Shown: one piece after another, positions 1 to 9,145 of the stretch
Layout: each line of letters begins with the position of its first letter
How positions within the stretch are numbered: position 1 is the first letter of the stretch
Assembly (NCBI GenBank): GCA_963790965.1
Contig: CAWBQO010000003.1
Location: 930,001-994,000, forward strand
Length of the DNA: 64,000 nt
Origin: CAWBQO01 sp963790965
Lineage (GTDB): Bacteria; Bacteroidota; Rhodothermia; Rhodothermales; DASSAV01
Direction: 5' to 3'
The notes under the pieces: generated by a model
Databases searched by the model: none
What the model saw: only the letters and a program-made list of their open reading frames with translations
Told to the model about the DNA's origin: nothing
Position numbers and translations under genes: made by a program

Positions 1-1
1 G

Positions 2-649
2 AAGAAGGCCGGCGACACCGAGATCGCCAATAAGGCGAACAAAGTCGTTGCGCAGCTTGATTACATGCGCGGCAAGAAACTCAGCGATGCGAGCAAGTTT
101 GACGAGGCGCTGACTCACTTCGAGAAAGGCATCAAGCGCTACCCGCAGTACTCTCAGAACTACCTCGGGCAGGGCCTCGCGCTGGCAAAGCTCGGACGCG
201 AAGATGAGGCGCTGGCCGTGTATCAGAACGCGATGAAGAGCACGGATGCGCAGATTGCCAACGCGGCTAAGGACGCCGTTCGCCAGAACTACATCTATCT
301 CGCCTCGACCGCGCTGACGCGGAACGGCGGCGGCACGACGCGCGCCGATGCGCAGGAGGCGATCAAGGACCTTACCGACATGCAGAAGTACGTGGAGGCC
401 GATGCCGACACCTACTACTACCTCGGCGAGGCTTACAAAGTGCTGAACGACTACAACAAGGTCGTCGACTCCGCCAACAAGGCGCTGGCGCTCCATAAGG
501 GCAGCAAGAGCGACAAGGCGAAGATCTACTTCCTCAAGGGCGAGGCCCATATGTCGCTCGGCGACAACGCCTCAGCCAAGGCCGCCTTCTCCGAAGCGCG
601 CTTTGGATCCTACAAGGCCTCCGCCGAACATTACCTGAGCACGCTCTAA
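2..649 (+). CDS. TPR-repeat protein, 5' end outside window
   Basis: This reading frame is open from the first bases of the window, so the start lies upstream and only the last 215 or so codons are seen. At least three TPR-like helical pairs are visible: one around FDEALTHFEKGIKRYPQ, one around YYYLGEAYKVLNDYNKVVD, and one around AKIYFLKGEAHMSLGD. TPR arrays are protein-binding scaffolds, so a partner-binding role is inferred, but no specific function can be assigned. The gene ends just before a strong hairpin at 671-706, so it is probably the last gene of its transcript. Confidence 0.8.
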   Translation, partial: KKAGDTEIANKANKVVAQLDYMRGKKLSDASKFDEALTHFEKGIKRYPQYSQNYLGQGLALAKLGREDEALAVYQNAMKSTDAQIANAAKDAVRQNYIYLASTALTRNGGGTTRADAQEAIKDLTDMQKYVEADADTYYYLGEAYKVLNDYNKVVDSANKALALHKGSKSDKAKIYFLKGEAHMSLGDNASAKAAFSEARFGSYKASAEHYLSTL

Positions 650-670
650 GGTCAGGACGTATTCTCATCC

Positions 671-706
671 GAAAAGCCTGCATCCTTCATGGGTGCAGGC
701 TTTTCG
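671..706 (+). terminator. Rho-independent terminator after the TPR gene
   Basis: Arms at 672-685 and 691-704 pair with one G-T wobble over 14 positions around a 5-base loop, and the second arm ends in TTTT. It lies 22 bases after the TPR stop codon. It also argues against starting the next gene at 689, which would place the terminator inside a coding region. Confidence 0.8.
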
Positions 707-805
707 TTTGGGCAGCCGGAAACAGGTGGAACAATCGCTGAGGCGCTACGTCACGCACTGCGTAACCCCCGCCGCATCGGCAGAGGACAACACGAAGGAA
801 GGTTC

Positions 806-2428
806 ATGAAAGGTTTTAAACTGTCGTACGTGCTCCCTGCCGTACTGCTGCTCGTAGTGGGTGCGTTCGTCGGGACGAAGCTGAACACCTTCGTTCCCGG
901 CAACGACACCATGAAGTACCTCCAGAAGCTGGAGGACGCCTTTCTGATCATCAACCGGCAGTACGTCGATGAAGTGGATGCCTCCACCGCTGTTGAAGGG
1001 GCCATCGAAGGAATGCTCGAAGGGCTGGACCCCCATTCCGCCTACATCAGCGCCGAGGAGATTCAGGAGATTCAGGAAGGATACGAAGGCTCGTTCGGCG
1101 GCGTTGGCATCCTTTTCGAACAGCGGGACGACACCGCGCGGGTCATCTCGGTCGTCCCCGACGGTCCGAGCGAAGCCGTCGGCGTCCTCGCCGGAGACCG
1201 CATCATCCGCATCGACGACTCGAGCGCCGTCGCACTTCCCAATGGCGGCATTCAGAAGCGCCTGAAGGGTCCGATCGGCACCGAGGTGAGCATGACCGTC
1301 GAGCGCCACGGCATCGCGCGGCCGCTCACCTTCGAAATCACGCGCGGACGCATTCCGCTTTTCTCCATCGAGAGCGCGTACATGATGAGCGACAAGACCG
1401 GCTACATCCGGATCGATCGCTTTGCCGCCACCACGTACAACGAGTTCATGGAGGCGCTCGAAACGTTGAAGAGCGAAGGCATGGAACGCCTCATCCTGGA
1501 CCTGCGCGACAATCCCGGCGGCATTATGGAATCTGCCGTCCGCATCGTGGACGAGCTGCTCACGGGGGGCAAGACCATCGTTTACACGCGCGGACGGGAG
1601 GCGGACATGGACGAGACCTACCGCTCCACGGCGGGCGGCGCGTTCGAGGAGCAACCGGTGATCGTGCTCGTCAGTCCGCTATCCGCTTCCGCGAGTGAAA
1701 TCGTCGCGGGCGCGCTGCAGGACCACGACCGGGCGCTCATCGTCGGGCGTCGCACGTTCGGCAAAGGCCTCGTGCAGCGTCAATTCCCCCTTCCCGATGG
1801 CAGCGTACTGCAGATGACCGTCGCGCGCTACTACACGCCGTCGGGCCGCCTCATCCAAACCGCGTACGAGGATGGCGACCAGGCGGAATACTACAAGCAT
1901 AAGTTTGACGGCTACGAGACGACGTTCGACCCGCGGGTGTATGAGGAGAGCATCCCCGATTCGCTCAAGTATGAGACCACCCACGGACGGATGGTCTTCG
2001 GCGGCGGCGGCATCCTGCCCGACTTCGTCACGCTGCCTGATTCCACTTCGCCTTTCTGGAAGGTCGTCGGACAGGGACTTGACTTCAGCTTTGCCCGCGA
2101 TATGTTCGTCACGCAGGAGTATTCACTCCGGCAAAAGTGGGGCGAGGACCGGGAGGCATTTATAAAGGGCTTCAGCGTAAACGATGGAATGTGGAATGAT
2201 TTCACGGCGTACGTTGCTGCCCGCGAGGACTCCGCTTCGGCAGGCCAGGCCCTCACGCAATCCGACTTGCGCTCCGTCGAAGATCGCCTCCGCGTTTTGC
2301 TGAAGGCTCGCCTTGCGCAGCAGCTCTTCGGCAGCCGCGTCTGGCACCCGATCTACAACGAAGTCGACCCGGAGATCATCGACGCGCGGCGTCACTGGAA
2401 AGACGCTGAAGCGCTGGCTTCCATGTAG
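806..2428 (+). CDS. Carboxy-terminal processing protease, S41 family (CtpA/Tsp-like)
   Basis: A 540-residue S41 protease. The ATG at 806 is chosen over the upstream in-frame ATG at 689 because GAAGGAAGG lies just before it, it begins with a classic signal anchor (MKGFKLSYVLPAVLLLVVGAF), and 689 lies inside a terminator. Order: membrane anchor (about 5-25), helical N-domain with GMLEGLDPHSAYI, PDZ domain (about 100-180), then the protease core. The Ser-Lys dyad is visible: Ser295 in SASASEI and Lys320 in FGKGLVQ, with the 25-residue spacing of E. coli Tsp. It probably cleaves periplasmic proteins from their C-termini; the natural substrate cannot be told from sequence. Confidence 0.9.
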   Translation: MKGFKLSYVLPAVLLLVVGAFVGTKLNTFVPGNDTMKYLQKLEDAFLIINRQYVDEVDASTAVEGAIEGMLEGLDPHSAYISAEEIQEIQEGYEGSFGGVGILFEQRDDTARVISVVPDGPSEAVGVLAGDRIIRIDDSSAVALPNGGIQKRLKGPIGTEVSMTVERHGIARPLTFEITRGRIPLFSIESAYMMSDKTGYIRIDRFAATTYNEFMEALETLKSEGMERLILDLRDNPGGIMESAVRIVDELLTGGKTIVYTRGREADMDETYRSTAGGAFEEQPVIVLVSPLSASASEIVAGALQDHDRALIVGRRTFGKGLVQRQFPLPDGSVLQMTVARYYTPSGRLIQTAYEDGDQAEYYKHKFDGYETTFDPRVYEESIPDSLKYETTHGRMVFGGGGILPDFVTLPDSTSPFWKVVGQGLDFSFARDMFVTQEYSLRQKWGEDREAFIKGFSVNDGMWNDFTAYVAAREDSASAGQALTQSDLRSVEDRLRVLLKARLAQQLFGSRVWHPIYNEVDPEIIDARRHWKDAEALASM

Positions 2429-2464
2429 ATCTGTCGGCACGAACGCGACCTATGATGCCATAGG

Positions 2465-2508
2465 CAAGTGCCTCTGCGAACCCGTTCGGGTTATCGGGAG
2501 GCACTGCT
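2465..2508 (+). terminator. Hairpin between the protease and peptidase genes (possible terminator)
   Basis: AGTGCCTC at 2467-2474 pairs perfectly with GAGGCACT at 2498-2505. A second short stem (AACCCG with CGGGTT) nests inside. Only a weak T-rich stretch follows, so this could be a terminator or a leader structure for the M1 peptidase gene that starts 40 bases later. Confidence 0.45.
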
Positions 2509-2547
2509 GTTTCTACCCCTCTCCACGATCCTTCCGACGCCCCTGTG

Positions 2548-4524
2548 ATGCCTCGTCTGCTCCTGCTATCCGCCCTCCTGATGCTCGCTCTCCCGGCGAG
2601 TACCGTCCACGCCCAGCGCGTTCCCGAACCGGCTCATGACGCGCGGGTTCTTCCTTACCCGATGCAGCCGCCGCAGGAGTTCGTTCGCGCGCTCGATGCA
2701 GGCACTCGCTCCGCCACGGGCGCGCCGGGGCCAACCTATTGGCAGCAGCGGAGCGAGTACGCGCTGAAGGTTCGCCTCTTTCCCGAAAGCAACCGGATTG
2801 AAGGCTCGGGTACCATCCGGTACCACAACGAATCGCCGGACACGCTCTACGAATTGCATCTGGAGATGGTGCTGAATGTCCACGCCGAGGGTGCCGTGCG
2901 CAATAGCCCAATGGAAGTCACCGGCGGTATCGAACTCACCGGCGTGCGTCTGAATGGAGCCGTCCTCGGCACGAGCCGCCGCGAAGACGCCGCGTACTCC
3001 GTTGACGGCACCCAGCTCATTCTCTACCCGGCCGATCCGGTGATGCCGGGCAGCGTCTCCGAGATCGGGATCGACTGGTCGGCGCAGATTCCCGCGCGCG
3101 GCGCAAGCGGACGGATGGGGCATAGCCGGGACGACTTGTTCATGCTCGCCTACTGGTACCCGACCATGTCCGTCTACGACGACGTGGTGGGCTGGCAAAC
3201 GGATCCGTTCCTCGGGCGCTCCGAGTTCTATACCGGCTTCGCCCACTATGACGTGACCATTGAAGCGCCGGCAGGATGGCTCATTCAGGCGACCGGCGTG
3301 CTGCTCAACAGCGAGGACGTACTTCAGCCCGAAATTGTCGCGCGGCGCGACGCGGCGCATCGCTCTTTCACTCCGCAGTCCGTCGCGGTGCCGCAGGACT
3401 TTGAGAAAGGCCGCGTCACCACCGGCAAGCGCGGCGCTACGCTCGCGTGGCACTTTGCCGCCGACAGCGTGCGGGCCTTCGTCTTTGCGGCAATGCACCA
3501 CCACCACTGGGACGCGGCCCGGCTCGCGCTCGGCTCGGCTGACAGTGGAAGGGCTTCTTTTACGGAGATCAACACCTTCTACCGCCCGACCGCTCCACGG
3601 TGGAAGAACGTGACCACATATCAGCAGCAATCGCTTGCCTTCCTGTCTGCGTTCACCGGCCTCCTCTATCCCTATCCGCAAATGTCCGCCGTTGAAGGGT
3701 CCGGCATTATTGGCGGAGGCATGGAGTTCCCGATGATGACGATGATGGGCGACTACAACGCTGCCGGCGACGCGAGTCTATACGGCGTCACGGTCCACGA
3801 GCTTGGCCACATGTGGATTCCGATGATCGTAGCGACGGACGAGCGGCGAACGGCATGGATGGACGAAGGCACGACGACGTTCAACGAAAACAATGCCCTC
3901 GCGTCACTCTTCAAAGGCACCAACCCGTATCTCACCGATCAGGCCACGTACCTCATGACCGCCCGTTCAGGCGAGGAAGGCGAGATCATGCGCCGTTCCA
4001 ACTATCATTACTCCAGCCGCGCTTACGGGAACGCATCGTACAGCAAGCCGGGCTCTGTGCTTCACGCCCTTCGCGGCGTGCTGGGCGAGGAGGTCTTTAA
4101 TGCCGGGTACAAGACCTTCTTCAGCGAGTGGGCCTTCCGGCATCCGTATCCTTACGACCTGTTCAACACCTTCGAGCGGGTGAGCGGCCGCGACCTCGAC
4201 TGGTTCTGGCGAAGCTGGTACTACGAAACCTGGACGCTCGACCAGGCGGTCGCCGACGTTCAGGCGTCGGGCGACCACACCACGATCACGATAGAAGATC
4301 GCGGCGGCATTCCGATGCCGGTGTACCTTGTGGCGACCACCGCTTCCGGTGACGCTATTCGGCGGCAGATCCCGGTGGACGTATGGCTCGCCGGCGCGCG
4401 CACGGCCACGCTCGACATAGAGACCACGGACCCGATCGTGTCCGTTCAGATCGACCCGGAGCTTTATTTCCCCGACGTGGACCTCACCAACAACTTCTGG
4501 TCCCTCCCCGTCGGCGCGCGGTAG
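2548..4524 (+). CDS. Secreted M1-family metallopeptidase
   Basis: About 658 residues with a cleavable signal peptide (ends ...STVHAQ), so it is exported. The zinc site is HELGH (His417, Glu418, His421) followed after 18 residues by Glu440 in WMDEGTT, the HEXXH-X18-E pattern of M1 aminopeptidases. The substrate N-terminus motif appears as GGGMEFP, a variant of GXMEN in which the Asn is replaced, so aminopeptidase specificity may differ. A GTG lies directly before the ATG at 2548; ATG is preferred. The C-terminal half has the helical region and a beta-rich tail usual in this family. It likely trims peptides in the periplasm or outside the cell. Confidence 0.88.
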   Translation: MPRLLLLSALLMLALPASTVHAQRVPEPAHDARVLPYPMQPPQEFVRALDAGTRSATGAPGPTYWQQRSEYALKVRLFPESNRIEGSGTIRYHNESPDTLYELHLEMVLNVHAEGAVRNSPMEVTGGIELTGVRLNGAVLGTSRREDAAYSVDGTQLILYPADPVMPGSVSEIGIDWSAQIPARGASGRMGHSRDDLFMLAYWYPTMSVYDDVVGWQTDPFLGRSEFYTGFAHYDVTIEAPAGWLIQATGVLLNSEDVLQPEIVARRDAAHRSFTPQSVAVPQDFEKGRVTTGKRGATLAWHFAADSVRAFVFAAMHHHHWDAARLALGSADSGRASFTEINTFYRPTAPRWKNVTTYQQQSLAFLSAFTGLLYPYPQMSAVEGSGIIGGGMEFPMMTMMGDYNAAGDASLYGVTVHELGHMWIPMIVATDERRTAWMDEGTTTFNENNALASLFKGTNPYLTDQATYLMTARSGEEGEIMRRSNYHYSSRAYGNASYSKPGSVLHALRGVLGEEVFNAGYKTFFSEWAFRHPYPYDLFNTFERVSGRDLDWFWRSWYYETWTLDQAVADVQASGDHTTITIEDRGGIPMPVYLVATTASGDAIRRQIPVDVWLAGARTATLDIETTDPIVSVQIDPELYFPDVDLTNNFWSLPVGAR

Positions 4525-4572
4525 AAGCAACAGGCCTCAATTGGAGCCGACTGCCGAATGATGGTGATGAAG

Positions 4573-4806
4573 AACGATCCGGGCCGAGCTTACATAACTG
4601 AGGTCGTTTCCGCGAGGGGCGGTATTAGGACCGTTGCCCACGAATCCTCGTTGCGGCGTCCAGATCGCGCCCTGGCGCGGGTCGCCCGTGCGGTGAGGCG
4701 GTAGGCGGATGCTCCGCCGCCGGGCCTAACAGCCTCCTGACTCACCTGCCTCTTCGGGGCAGCGCCAATAGAAAAGGGGCGGTGCCGCGAAGCACCGCCC
4801 CTTTTC
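4573..4806 (+). ncRNA. Candidate structured RNA, family unknown
   Basis: The 305-base gap between the M1 gene and rpsA has no convincing ORF but folds compactly. TGGCGC (4673-4678) pairs with GCGCCA (4762-4767) and closes a junction holding GGG-TCG-CCC (4679-4687), GGTGAG/CTCACC (4692-4697 with 4741-4746, capped by GGCGGA/TCCGCC at 4704-4718) and TGCCTC/GGGGCA (4747-4752 with 4756-4761). The last helices stack with no unpaired bases. A further hairpin (CGAGG...CCTCG) lies upstream, and the region ends at the strong terminator at 4771-4806. Plus orientation is inferred from that terminator. It does not match the tmRNA, RNase P or SRP hallmarks I know. The start is a guess. Confidence 0.35.
4771..4806 (-). 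terminator. Bidirectional terminator downstream of rpsA
   Basis: A perfect 15-bp stem (4771-4785 with 4792-4806) with a 6-base loop. Both strands end in TTTTC after the GC-rich stem, so it can stop rpsA transcription on the minus strand and anything reading rightward from the M1 gene or the candidate RNA. Confidence 0.85.
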
Positions 4807-4829
4807 AGTTGTCAACAGAGCCGGTAGGG

Positions 4830-7517
4830 TCAGGCGTTCGTGTCGCCTTCCTCCTCTGAGCGGCGAGCGATCTCCTCAGCCTCCTCATCGGAGTCTGCCA
4901 CGATCGTCGCACTGGCACCGCCGAGTTCTGCCGTCGTCTCCGAGGACTCGTCCTCGTCAACCACGTCCTCGGTGGTCACCATACGCTCTTCATCGGCTCC
5001 GGTGGGATGCGTAAAGCTCTCCACTTCGCCGACCGAGCGGCCCGGCTCCAGCGTGGTCATCGGCTTGCTGCCAACGTCCTCCACCGGCGTTTCGTCGTCC
5101 GTAACTTCGGCAGCACCCGCGGCAGCGCCTTCGAGATCCGTCTCGCCGACGCCCTTAACGGCCGCCTGCGAAGACTCGGACGGCGGGAAATTGCCGGCAG
5201 TCTCGCGAACCTGGCTCTGATCCGCCGGAGGTGCCGTCGGATCCGAGTCGCCGGTCGGCTGCTTGGCAATCGCGCCGCGATTGTCCATGCCCGCCTCTGC
5301 GGAGAGGTCGGCGTTCGCCTGAGGCGACGTTATGGCCGTGTCCGCAGCGGCACTGCGCTCGGCGTCCTGCATCTGCTGGCGAAGAGCGGCGAGGCCGCTG
5401 AGTTCGCCGAGGGTCGTCGGGCCTGTCGCTGCCTGCTGCTCCTGATAGCCGCGAACCTCGCGGCGCTCCTGGTCGCGAACGGAACGCTTCTCGCGCTCTT
5501 CCGTCTCGCGCGAGGCGCGCTCCTCAGCCCGCTGCTTGGCGATTTCGCTACCGATGATCTCCTTGTTGTTGGCATCGAACCGGATGACGCGCATCTGGAT
5601 CGTTTCGCCCGCATGGTAGAGATTCTGGAAGCCCTGGCTGTTGCGCAGCTCGCCCGCCGGAATGAACGCCTCCACGTCGAGCGGCAGTTCGATGAGAACG
5701 CCTTTTTCCTCGACACTGGAAACCGTGCCTTCCGTATCGGAACCTTCCGCGTAGATCTTGCCGAACTGGTTCCACGGGTTCGTCTCGACCTGCTTGTGCC
5801 CGAGCGAAATACGCCGCTCCTTCTCGTCGATATTGAGCACCTGCACGTCCAGCTCCTGGCCCTTCTTGACCAGTTCGCTCGGGTGCTTCAGGCGCTTCGT
5901 CCAGGAAAGATCGCTGATGTGAACCAGCCCGTCGATGCCCGGCTCGATCTCGACAAACACACCGAAGTTGGTGATATTGCGAACCTTGCCGCGCAGCGGC
6001 GTGCCGGACGGGTAGCGGGCGGCGATGCCCTCCCACGGATCCGGCTGAAGCTGCTTCATACCGAGGGAAATCTTCTTCCCGTCGTTGTCGATGTTGAGCA
6101 CCTTCACGTCGACGAGTTGACCGAGCGAAACCATCTGGCTTGGATGCCGAATGTGCTCCGTCCAGCTCATCTCTGAGATGTGAACGAGGCCTTCGATCCC
6201 CTTTTCCAACTCGACGAATGCGCCGTAGTCGGTGATGCTGACAACCTTGCCCTGAACCACGTCGCCCTCGTTGAACTTCTGGCCGATCGTGTCCCACGGG
6301 TGCGGCTGAAGCTGCTTGAGGCCAAGCGAAATGCGCTGACGATCCTTATCGTAGTCGAGAACGACCACGTTGAGGTGCTCGTCCAGCCCGACCAGTTCAG
6401 ACGGGTGCGACACGCGGCCCCAGGAGAGGTCGGTGATGTGCAGCAGTCCGTCCACGCCGCCGAGATCGATGAAGACGCCGAAATCGGTGATGTTCTTGAC
6501 GATGCCTTCGAGAACCTGTCCCGGCTCCATCGTGCCGAGGATCTTCTTGCGCTGCGCTTCGAGGTCCTTCTCGATGAGCGCCTTGTGCGAGACGACGATG
6601 TTCTCGTTGGCCGGGTTGAGCTTGACGATCTTGAACTCCATCCGCTTCTCCAGGTAAGCGTCGAAGTCGCGCACGGGACGCACGTCGATCTGCGAACCGG
6701 GAAGGAAGGCTTCTACGCCGTCGAAAAGCTCGACGATCATGCCGCCCTTGATGCGGCGAACGATGGTGCCTTCGAGAACCTGCTCGTTGTTGAAAGCATC
6801 CTCGATCCGCTGCCAGCGACGAACGGTGTCGGCGCGTGATTTTGAGAGGACGAGCTGGCCCTGGTAGTCTTCGATGCGCTCCAGGAAAACCTCGACCTCT
6901 TCACCGGCGACGAGGTCGTGCTGGAACTCGTTGCGGGAGATGATGCCGTCGCTCTTGAAGCCGATGTCGATGACGATGTCCTTCTCGCCGACACTCACGA
7001 CGCGGCCGCGAACGATCTCGTTCTCCGACACGTCCGTGAGCGTCTGCTCGACGAGGCTCCGAAGCTGGTCGTAGGAGCCACGGGTGGATTCGTCCTGGTC
7101 CGCTTCGTTCAGCTCCGCAAGCGTGACGACGCGGCCTTCGATCTCGCCCGTGAATCCGAGCGACTCGCCGGGAGGCGTGATGTCGGCGGCGCTGTCGAGG
7201 GAGGTCAGCAGTTCGTCCGGTGCGTTGGCCGTAACGCCGGCCTCCGATGCGGAGGGAATGTCGATGTTGTCCGAGACGCGCTCGAAGGCGTCTTCGATAA
7301 AGCTCGTGAGCGGCTCGACTGCGTCCGAGGCGCGTTCCGCCACGTTCTTTACCGCATCCGTTGCAGCCTCGACGGCATCTTCCACGGCGTCGCGCGCGCG
7401 TTCGAGAAGGCCTTCTTCCTCAGGCTCCGGGGTTTGTTCCGCAGATTCAGGAACCGCCTCGGTGCCGGCCGGCGCTTCCTGTTCCGCTTCGTTGATGTTA
7501 CGCTGTTCTTCAGCCAT
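4830..7517 (-). CDS. rpsA: 30S ribosomal protein S1, long acidic-tailed form
   Basis: An 895-residue protein with six S1 RNA-binding domains between about residues 165 and 650. They are recognised by repeats such as EGLVHISEMSW, DGLLHITDLSW and DGLVHISDLSW with HPSELV/HPSQMV. It binds mRNA on the 30S subunit and helps initiate translation. E. coli S1 is 557 residues; here a roughly 160-residue acidic, helical N-terminal extension and a roughly 240-residue Glu/Ala-rich C-terminal tail are added. It follows cmk on the same strand, the cmk-rpsA order conserved in many bacteria. The start ATG overlaps the apparent end of cmk by 8 bases, but that overlap is probably false (see cmk). It ends before a strong terminator. 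Confidence 0.95.
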   Translation of the reverse strand: MAEEQRNINEAEQEAPAGTEAVPESAEQTPEPEEEGLLERARDAVEDAVEAATDAVKNVAERASDAVEPLTSFIEDAFERVSDNIDIPSASEAGVTANAPDELLTSLDSAADITPPGESLGFTGEIEGRVVTLAELNEADQDESTRGSYDQLRSLVEQTLTDVSENEIVRGRVVSVGEKDIVIDIGFKSDGIISRNEFQHDLVAGEEVEVFLERIEDYQGQLVLSKSRADTVRRWQRIEDAFNNEQVLEGTIVRRIKGGMIVELFDGVEAFLPGSQIDVRPVRDFDAYLEKRMEFKIVKLNPANENIVVSHKALIEKDLEAQRKKILGTMEPGQVLEGIVKNITDFGVFIDLGGVDGLLHITDLSWGRVSHPSELVGLDEHLNVVVLDYDKDRQRISLGLKQLQPHPWDTIGQKFNEGDVVQGKVVSITDYGAFVELEKGIEGLVHISEMSWTEHIRHPSQMVSLGQLVDVKVLNIDNDGKKISLGMKQLQPDPWEGIAARYPSGTPLRGKVRNITNFGVFVEIEPGIDGLVHISDLSWTKRLKHPSELVKKGQELDVQVLNIDEKERRISLGHKQVETNPWNQFGKIYAEGSDTEGTVSSVEEKGVLIELPLDVEAFIPAGELRNSQGFQNLYHAGETIQMRVIRFDANNKEIIGSEIAKQRAEERASRETEEREKRSVRDQERREVRGYQEQQAATGPTTLGELSGLAALRQQMQDAERSAAADTAITSPQANADLSAEAGMDNRGAIAKQPTGDSDPTAPPADQSQVRETAGNFPPSESSQAAVKGVGETDLEGAAAGAAEVTDDETPVEDVGSKPMTTLEPGRSVGEVESFTHPTGADEERMVTTEDVVDEDESSETTAELGGASATIVADSDEEAEEIARRSEEEGDTNA

Positions 7518-8421
7518 AAAGTTTAGAAGGGCAACGATGACGCGCGGCTAAAACCCGGCGTACACCTGCCCCAGTGTAGAATGTGCTCTGCCGCCGCCCT
7601 CCCCCTTTGGCGTATCGGCACAGCCTGGTTTGGTTGTACAAGATCGGGGGATTTCTTCCGCAAAACAGCCGCGCACGAGCCGTCAAAAAGCGCGTGCCCG
7701 GCTGAATGGATTCTAAACGGAAGAGGACCCGAGTCGTTCCCTTGCGCGCGTCTACGATGAGGCCGACTTGCTGGTCAATCGAATAGTCGGAGGTGTCGAG
7801 CACCACGGCATCGGCGGCTTGCCGCAGCGGCGAGGCCTCGCGCTCGGTATCCTGCCGGTCGCGCCGGAGCATCTCTTCCATCACCTCTTCGAGCGTCACA
7901 GCGAGACCCCTGCTCTCCAACTCCGCCCGCCTCCGCTGCGCGCGCACTTCCGGCCGCGCCACCATGAAGAATTTGAGATCGGCATCAGGAAAGACAACCG
8001 TTCCAATGTCGCGCCCTTCCAGCACCACGCCTCTGCCCTGTTCAACCTCTTTTCGGGAGACGCCGCGCTGCACGTCCACCAGTTTTCGCCTCACTTCCAC
8101 CGAGGTGCTGATGCGGCTTGCCATCTCTCCCACCGCAGGTGTACGAATCTCCGCCGTCACGTCCTCGCCGTCGATCAGCACGTGCATACCGTCCGCCTCA
8201 TGATGCAGACTGACGGTGGGCGGCGCGATCTGCGAAGGATCCTCGATCCCGGCACGCAGGGCCGAAAAGGCCACGGCGCGGTACATGGCTCCCGTATCGA
8301 CAAAGGTGTACCCGAGCCGTTCGGCCACGAGGCGCGCGGTTGTGCTCTTGCCGGAACCGGCCGGTCCGTCGATGGCAAGGATGAGTGGCGGGTGCAATGA
8401 GGCAGCGGAAGGTTGATCCAT
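7510..8421 (-). CDS. cmk: Cytidylate kinase, probably with a false C-terminal extension
   Basis: Phosphorylates CMP/dCMP with ATP. The P-loop GPAGSGKSTTA, DTGAMYRA and GRDIGTVVFPDADLKF motifs and the lid region are all present, so catalysis should be intact. The frame reads 303 residues, but the family is normally 220-235. The last 70 or so residues show no kinase character and cover a terminator-like hairpin at 7661-7703. A TAG in the neighbouring frame at 7713-7715 would give about 235 residues and lies about 10 bases before that hairpin. I infer one base is missing or added shortly upstream, as in gltX. The start at 8421 (MDQPSAAS...) fits the family. Confidence 0.9.
   Translation of the reverse strand: MDQPSAASLHPPLILAIDGPAGSGKSTTARLVAERLGYTFVDTGAMYRAVAFSALRAGIEDPSQIAPPTVSLHHEADGMHVLIDGEDVTAEIRTPAVGEMASRISTSVEVRRKLVDVQRGVSRKEVEQGRGVVLEGRDIGTVVFPDADLKFFMVARPEVRAQRRRAELESRGLAVTLEEVMEEMLRRDRQDTEREASPLRQAADAVVLDTSDYSIDQQVGLIVDARKGTTRVLFRLESIQPGTRFLTARARLFCGRNPPILYNQTRLCRYAKGGGRRQSTFYTGAGVRRVLAARHRCPSKLYG
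7661..7703 (-). terminator. Terminator-like hairpin between cmk and rpsA
   Basis: Minus-strand arms 7703-7693 and 7677-7667 pair at 10 of 11 positions and are followed by GTTTTG. If cmk really ends at 7713, this sits directly behind it and would partly uncouple rpsA from cmk. The bases between it and the rpsA ATG at 7517 would then hold the rpsA promoter and leader. No clear promoter boxes were found there. Confidence 0.5.
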
Positions 8422-8492
8422 AGCGACGCAAACTACGCAAGACGCCGCAGATCATCAACGGCCGCCGGTTCGATACGACCGTCTCGCTGCCG

Positions 8493-9089
8493 CTACTGCC
8501 TGGCTCCTCCCACTTCCCGGCTCACGACGGTAATGGCGTTCGGATACCGAATCGGGCCGATGGGCGTGTCGATGGTCGGGCGCACCTTCAGCATGACCCG
8601 CTTGGACGCGCCGCCCTCACCGGAGATCGCCAGCGCAAGATCGAGCAGATCGGGAAGGTTCTTATCGAAGAAATTGACAAGGTCCAGCCGGATCCCTATC
8701 GGGATAGACGTGCGCGCGCCCGCCGGAATGAGCAAGTTCTGGTCGAACGTCCCACTGACCGTCTCGCGCTCATCCAGAAAGAGCGTCCAGTCCATGTTGA
8801 CGAGTCGCGCTTGCACCCCGTTCTCCTTCGGATTCTCCGCGCCCACATTAACGGTGAACGAGAGCGGCAGACTACCCGACGTAAGGGCCGCCGTGAGCCG
8901 CATGAGGTCGGTTGCGCGGAGATCGTTATAACCCCGAACGTTCTGCACGTCCACACCGGCCAGCTGCGTGCCCGCAACGCTGTCGAGATCAAAGTTGACA
9001 TTGCGCAGGTTCGCGACTTCCTGCAGCGTCTGACAACCGGCAAACATTGAGAGAAGCAAGGAGGCCGTGAGGATCGTTCTTACCTTCAT
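8493..9089 (-). CDS. LEA14-like (LEA type 2) lipoprotein
   Basis: 198 residues. An N-terminal signal ends in a lipobox-like LSMFAGC, so Cys19 or so is probably lipidated and the protein held at a membrane facing the periplasm. The rest is beta-rich with alternating hydrophobic strands and the NVNFDLDSVAGTQLAGVDVQN start often seen in LEA type 2/WHy-like domains. No catalytic motif is visible. It is transcribed divergently from the methyltransferase gene. The family is linked to stress protection in plants, but a role here is not known. Confidence 0.65.
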   Translation of the reverse strand: MKVRTILTASLLLSMFAGCQTLQEVANLRNVNFDLDSVAGTQLAGVDVQNVRGYNDLRATDLMRLTAALTSGSLPLSFTVNVGAENPKENGVQARLVNMDWTLFLDERETVSGTFDQNLLIPAGARTSIPIGIRLDLVNFFDKNLPDLLDLALAISGEGGASKRVMLKVRPTIDTPIGPIRYPNAITVVSREVGGARQ

Positions 9090-9145
9090 ACCTGTCGGAC
9101 TATTTGATTTTGTCTATCACAGCACACCGTCGGTGCCTATACATC

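Noticed and set aside
689..805. Upstream start for the protease at 689
   Set aside because: It lies inside the preceding terminator; 806 has the ribosome site and signal anchor.
746..1654. Minus-strand ORF opposite the CtpA-type protease
   Set aside because: Antisense shadow of a clear S41 gene; no family features or start signal.
4573..4806. tmRNA, RNase P RNA or SRP RNA in the rpsA-flanking gap
   Set aside because: None of their hallmark sequences (tag reading frame and acceptor end, P4 core, SRP apical loop) is present; kept only as an unknown structured RNA.
5007..6176. 389-codon plus-strand ORF opposite rpsA
   Set aside because: Shadow of the repeated S1 domains; its own repeats mirror those of S1.
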